From assembly GCA_024305405.1 (NCBI GenBank), contig JAKNDB010000096.1, positions 310,001 to 374,000 on the forward strand: a DNA stretch of 64,000 nucleotides, read 5' to 3'. This stretch comes from Dirofilaria immitis (taxonomy: Eukaryota; Nematoda; Chromadorea; Rhabditida; Onchocercidae). Positions 62,394-64,000 of this stretch are shown one piece after another. Position 1 is the first letter of the stretch. Each line of letters opens with the position of its first letter. Made by a program: the position numbers and the translations under genes. The notes under the pieces are model-generated. The model worked only from the letters and a program-made list of their open reading frames with translations, made no database searches and was not told where the DNA came from.

Positions 62394-63935
62394 GGCATTT
62401 TTAATTATATGTATGTATTAGATGGTAAATGTATTCTGAAATGTATCAGATACTAAACATGTTTTGAAAAAATATATTACATGTTAAACGTATCCCCAAA
62501 TAAAGCAACAATATAGTTAATAACAAGAAAAATACGATATCAAAAAAAAAAGTCATGAACTATTTGATGTATGAATAAGGATACTCGTGAAGTTCATTGA
62601 TAAATTTTTTTATTGGAATTACTGAAATTTTATGGATAGCATAAATATAACTTTTGAGAAGAAAAATTCAAAATAATATTAAATAAAAATTAAATAAACT
62701 GCAACAGAATAATCACTAAATTATAATGTATTTATGATTAAATAAATAATTTATAGTTCCAATCCATAATAAGTATTTCAAATTCATCGATATAAAATAA
62801 TTAATAAAATAAAAACATTTCAAATTACTTAAAAACGGAATTCATTTTAAATCTGTTTTATTATTACTGCATATACATATATACAAACAAAAACATAGAT
62901 ATTAAATGTCATGACATACTTCATTGTAATCTTCCTGATAAAAAAAAAGAAAAGATAAAATAGCATCATTATATGAATATGTACTCATGTAGATCAGCAT
63001 CTGATCAATAAATTCCACCTCAATCAATTCATTATAATAAATCACTAACACCGCAACCATGTTGCTTACCCATACCATCTATATATGAAGAAATCTATGA
63101 CATTAACCTCTCATAACATTCACGGACCGTATTAAGGTCCATATGTGAAATTTGGTTTCCACCAATTTGATGTTCAATCAATTGATTTGTGACTAAAATT
63201 CGACAATCATTGGTTGATATGTTAAACTTTTCCTAAATTTTCTCTTCTCTCATTTTTCTTTGAAATTTATGAAAATCGGAGTAGTGATTTATGAGTTACT
63301 TTTACTTCAAATTAGCAAAAATTTAAATTTTTCTCGAAATACTAAATATCGATTTTGACTATCACATTTTATTATTTCATCGTTTGCAAAGAAGCAATTA
63401 TTTTATGATGATTTATTTACACAAGTATAAATCTATCATGTGATATGACATTAATAAAGTTTTCCATAAACTTTATCCTAGAAATATAAGAAAATGTTAA
63501 TCAATGATATCAATGATCGTGAATAACTTGTCCTTTTCGTAATTTTCTTTTTTTTTTGCTTCATTGAATATCAAATTTCAATGCATTCTTATGAGTTCGA
63601 TCAAAATTTCTCAACTCCTATATTGTTTAATTATTTTCTGCTAAATATATATATATATACTTGTATATAAAATAGTCATAATTAAAATGAATAAGCAAAA
63701 ATTTTTCTCTCATTTATTTTATTTAATTTACATACATATAGGAGAATCGATTGATGATGAGTAATGCTATTCTTTGCCCTTAATTCTTCAAACTTTTTTC
63801 ATTTCCTAAAAGTAATTAAACTAACATTCATTCGTTCTTTATTATTTGTTATCTTTTATTGTTCAAAATAATTTTAGTATATTTTCATTTATTCTTATAA
63901 TTATTTATATTTAGAAGTATTATAGGATGCATCAA

Positions 63936-64000
63936 ACGAATAAATTCCATTGCTATATCTTCAGAATCAAAGGAATAATTTCATTGCTATATCTTCAGAA
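63936..64000 (+). repeat. Two-copy tandem duplication at the window edge
   Basis: AATTCCATTGCTATATCTTC and then AGAATCAAAGGAATA are followed by a second TTTCATTGCTATATCTTCAG. The array may go on past the window. Confidence 0.75.

Larger units (their letters stand above)
61439..64000. other. AT-rich region upstream of the ORP9-type gene
   Basis: No coding exon was recognised. It should contain the promoter of the minus-strand cluster, but no core element can be placed. Two short tandem duplications are listed separately. Confidence 0.6.

Noticed and set aside
1..64000. Transposons, tRNA or rRNA genes, CRISPR arrays
   Set aside because: No terminal inverted repeats with a transposase, no reverse transcriptase motifs, no cloverleaf with conserved arms and no spacer-repeat pattern were seen on reading.

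Overview
The window is AT-rich nuclear DNA from a nematode, most likely a spirurid or filarial parasite. The evidence is many small exons with GT..AG introns, first coding exons that begin within one base of an AG (as expected for spliced-leader addition), and proteins closest in recalled motifs to Caenorhabditis and vertebrate orthologues. No bacterial, viral, rRNA, tRNA or CRISPR feature was seen. The species cannot be fixed from the sequence alone.

Layout. 1-9,260: gene-free, very AT-rich DNA with microsatellites, tandem duplications and an array of diverged palindromes. 9,261-18,192 (+): a K+-dependent Na+/Ca2+ exchanger (SLC24/NCKX type). 21,401-27,829 (-): blmp-1, the BLIMP-1/PRDM1 repressor, convergent with the exchanger and carrying a 15-copy 40-bp minisatellite in an intron. 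27,830-42,734: about 14.9 kb without a recognisable gene, divergent between blmp-1 and csn-7, with an excess of nuclear-receptor-like sites. 42,735-44,836 (+): csn-7 (COP9 signalosome, PCI domain).

45,458-61,435 (-): a denser block of four genes on one strand. In transcription order they are an ORP9-type oxysterol-binding protein, a PSMG4-like proteasome assembly chaperone, an SDHAF4 succinate dehydrogenase assembly factor, and WASHC5 (strumpellin). Each starts at or one base after an AG. Gaps between them are about 1.15 kb, 0.69 kb and 0.34 kb, so this is a candidate nematode operon. 61,436-64,000 is AT-rich and gene-free.

Reading frames of NCKX, blmp-1, WASHC5 and ORP9 are broken at about 17 places by single-base differences, nearly all a missing base and mostly in A or T runs. 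Splice sites and conserved motifs are intact on both sides, and exon lengths return to the expected phase when one base is restored. Under-called homopolymers in the assembly explain this better than gene death. No wholly new system was found. The best leads are the candidate operon, a decayed copy of the last PSMG4 exon beside the live one, and the receptor-site cluster upstream of blmp-1.
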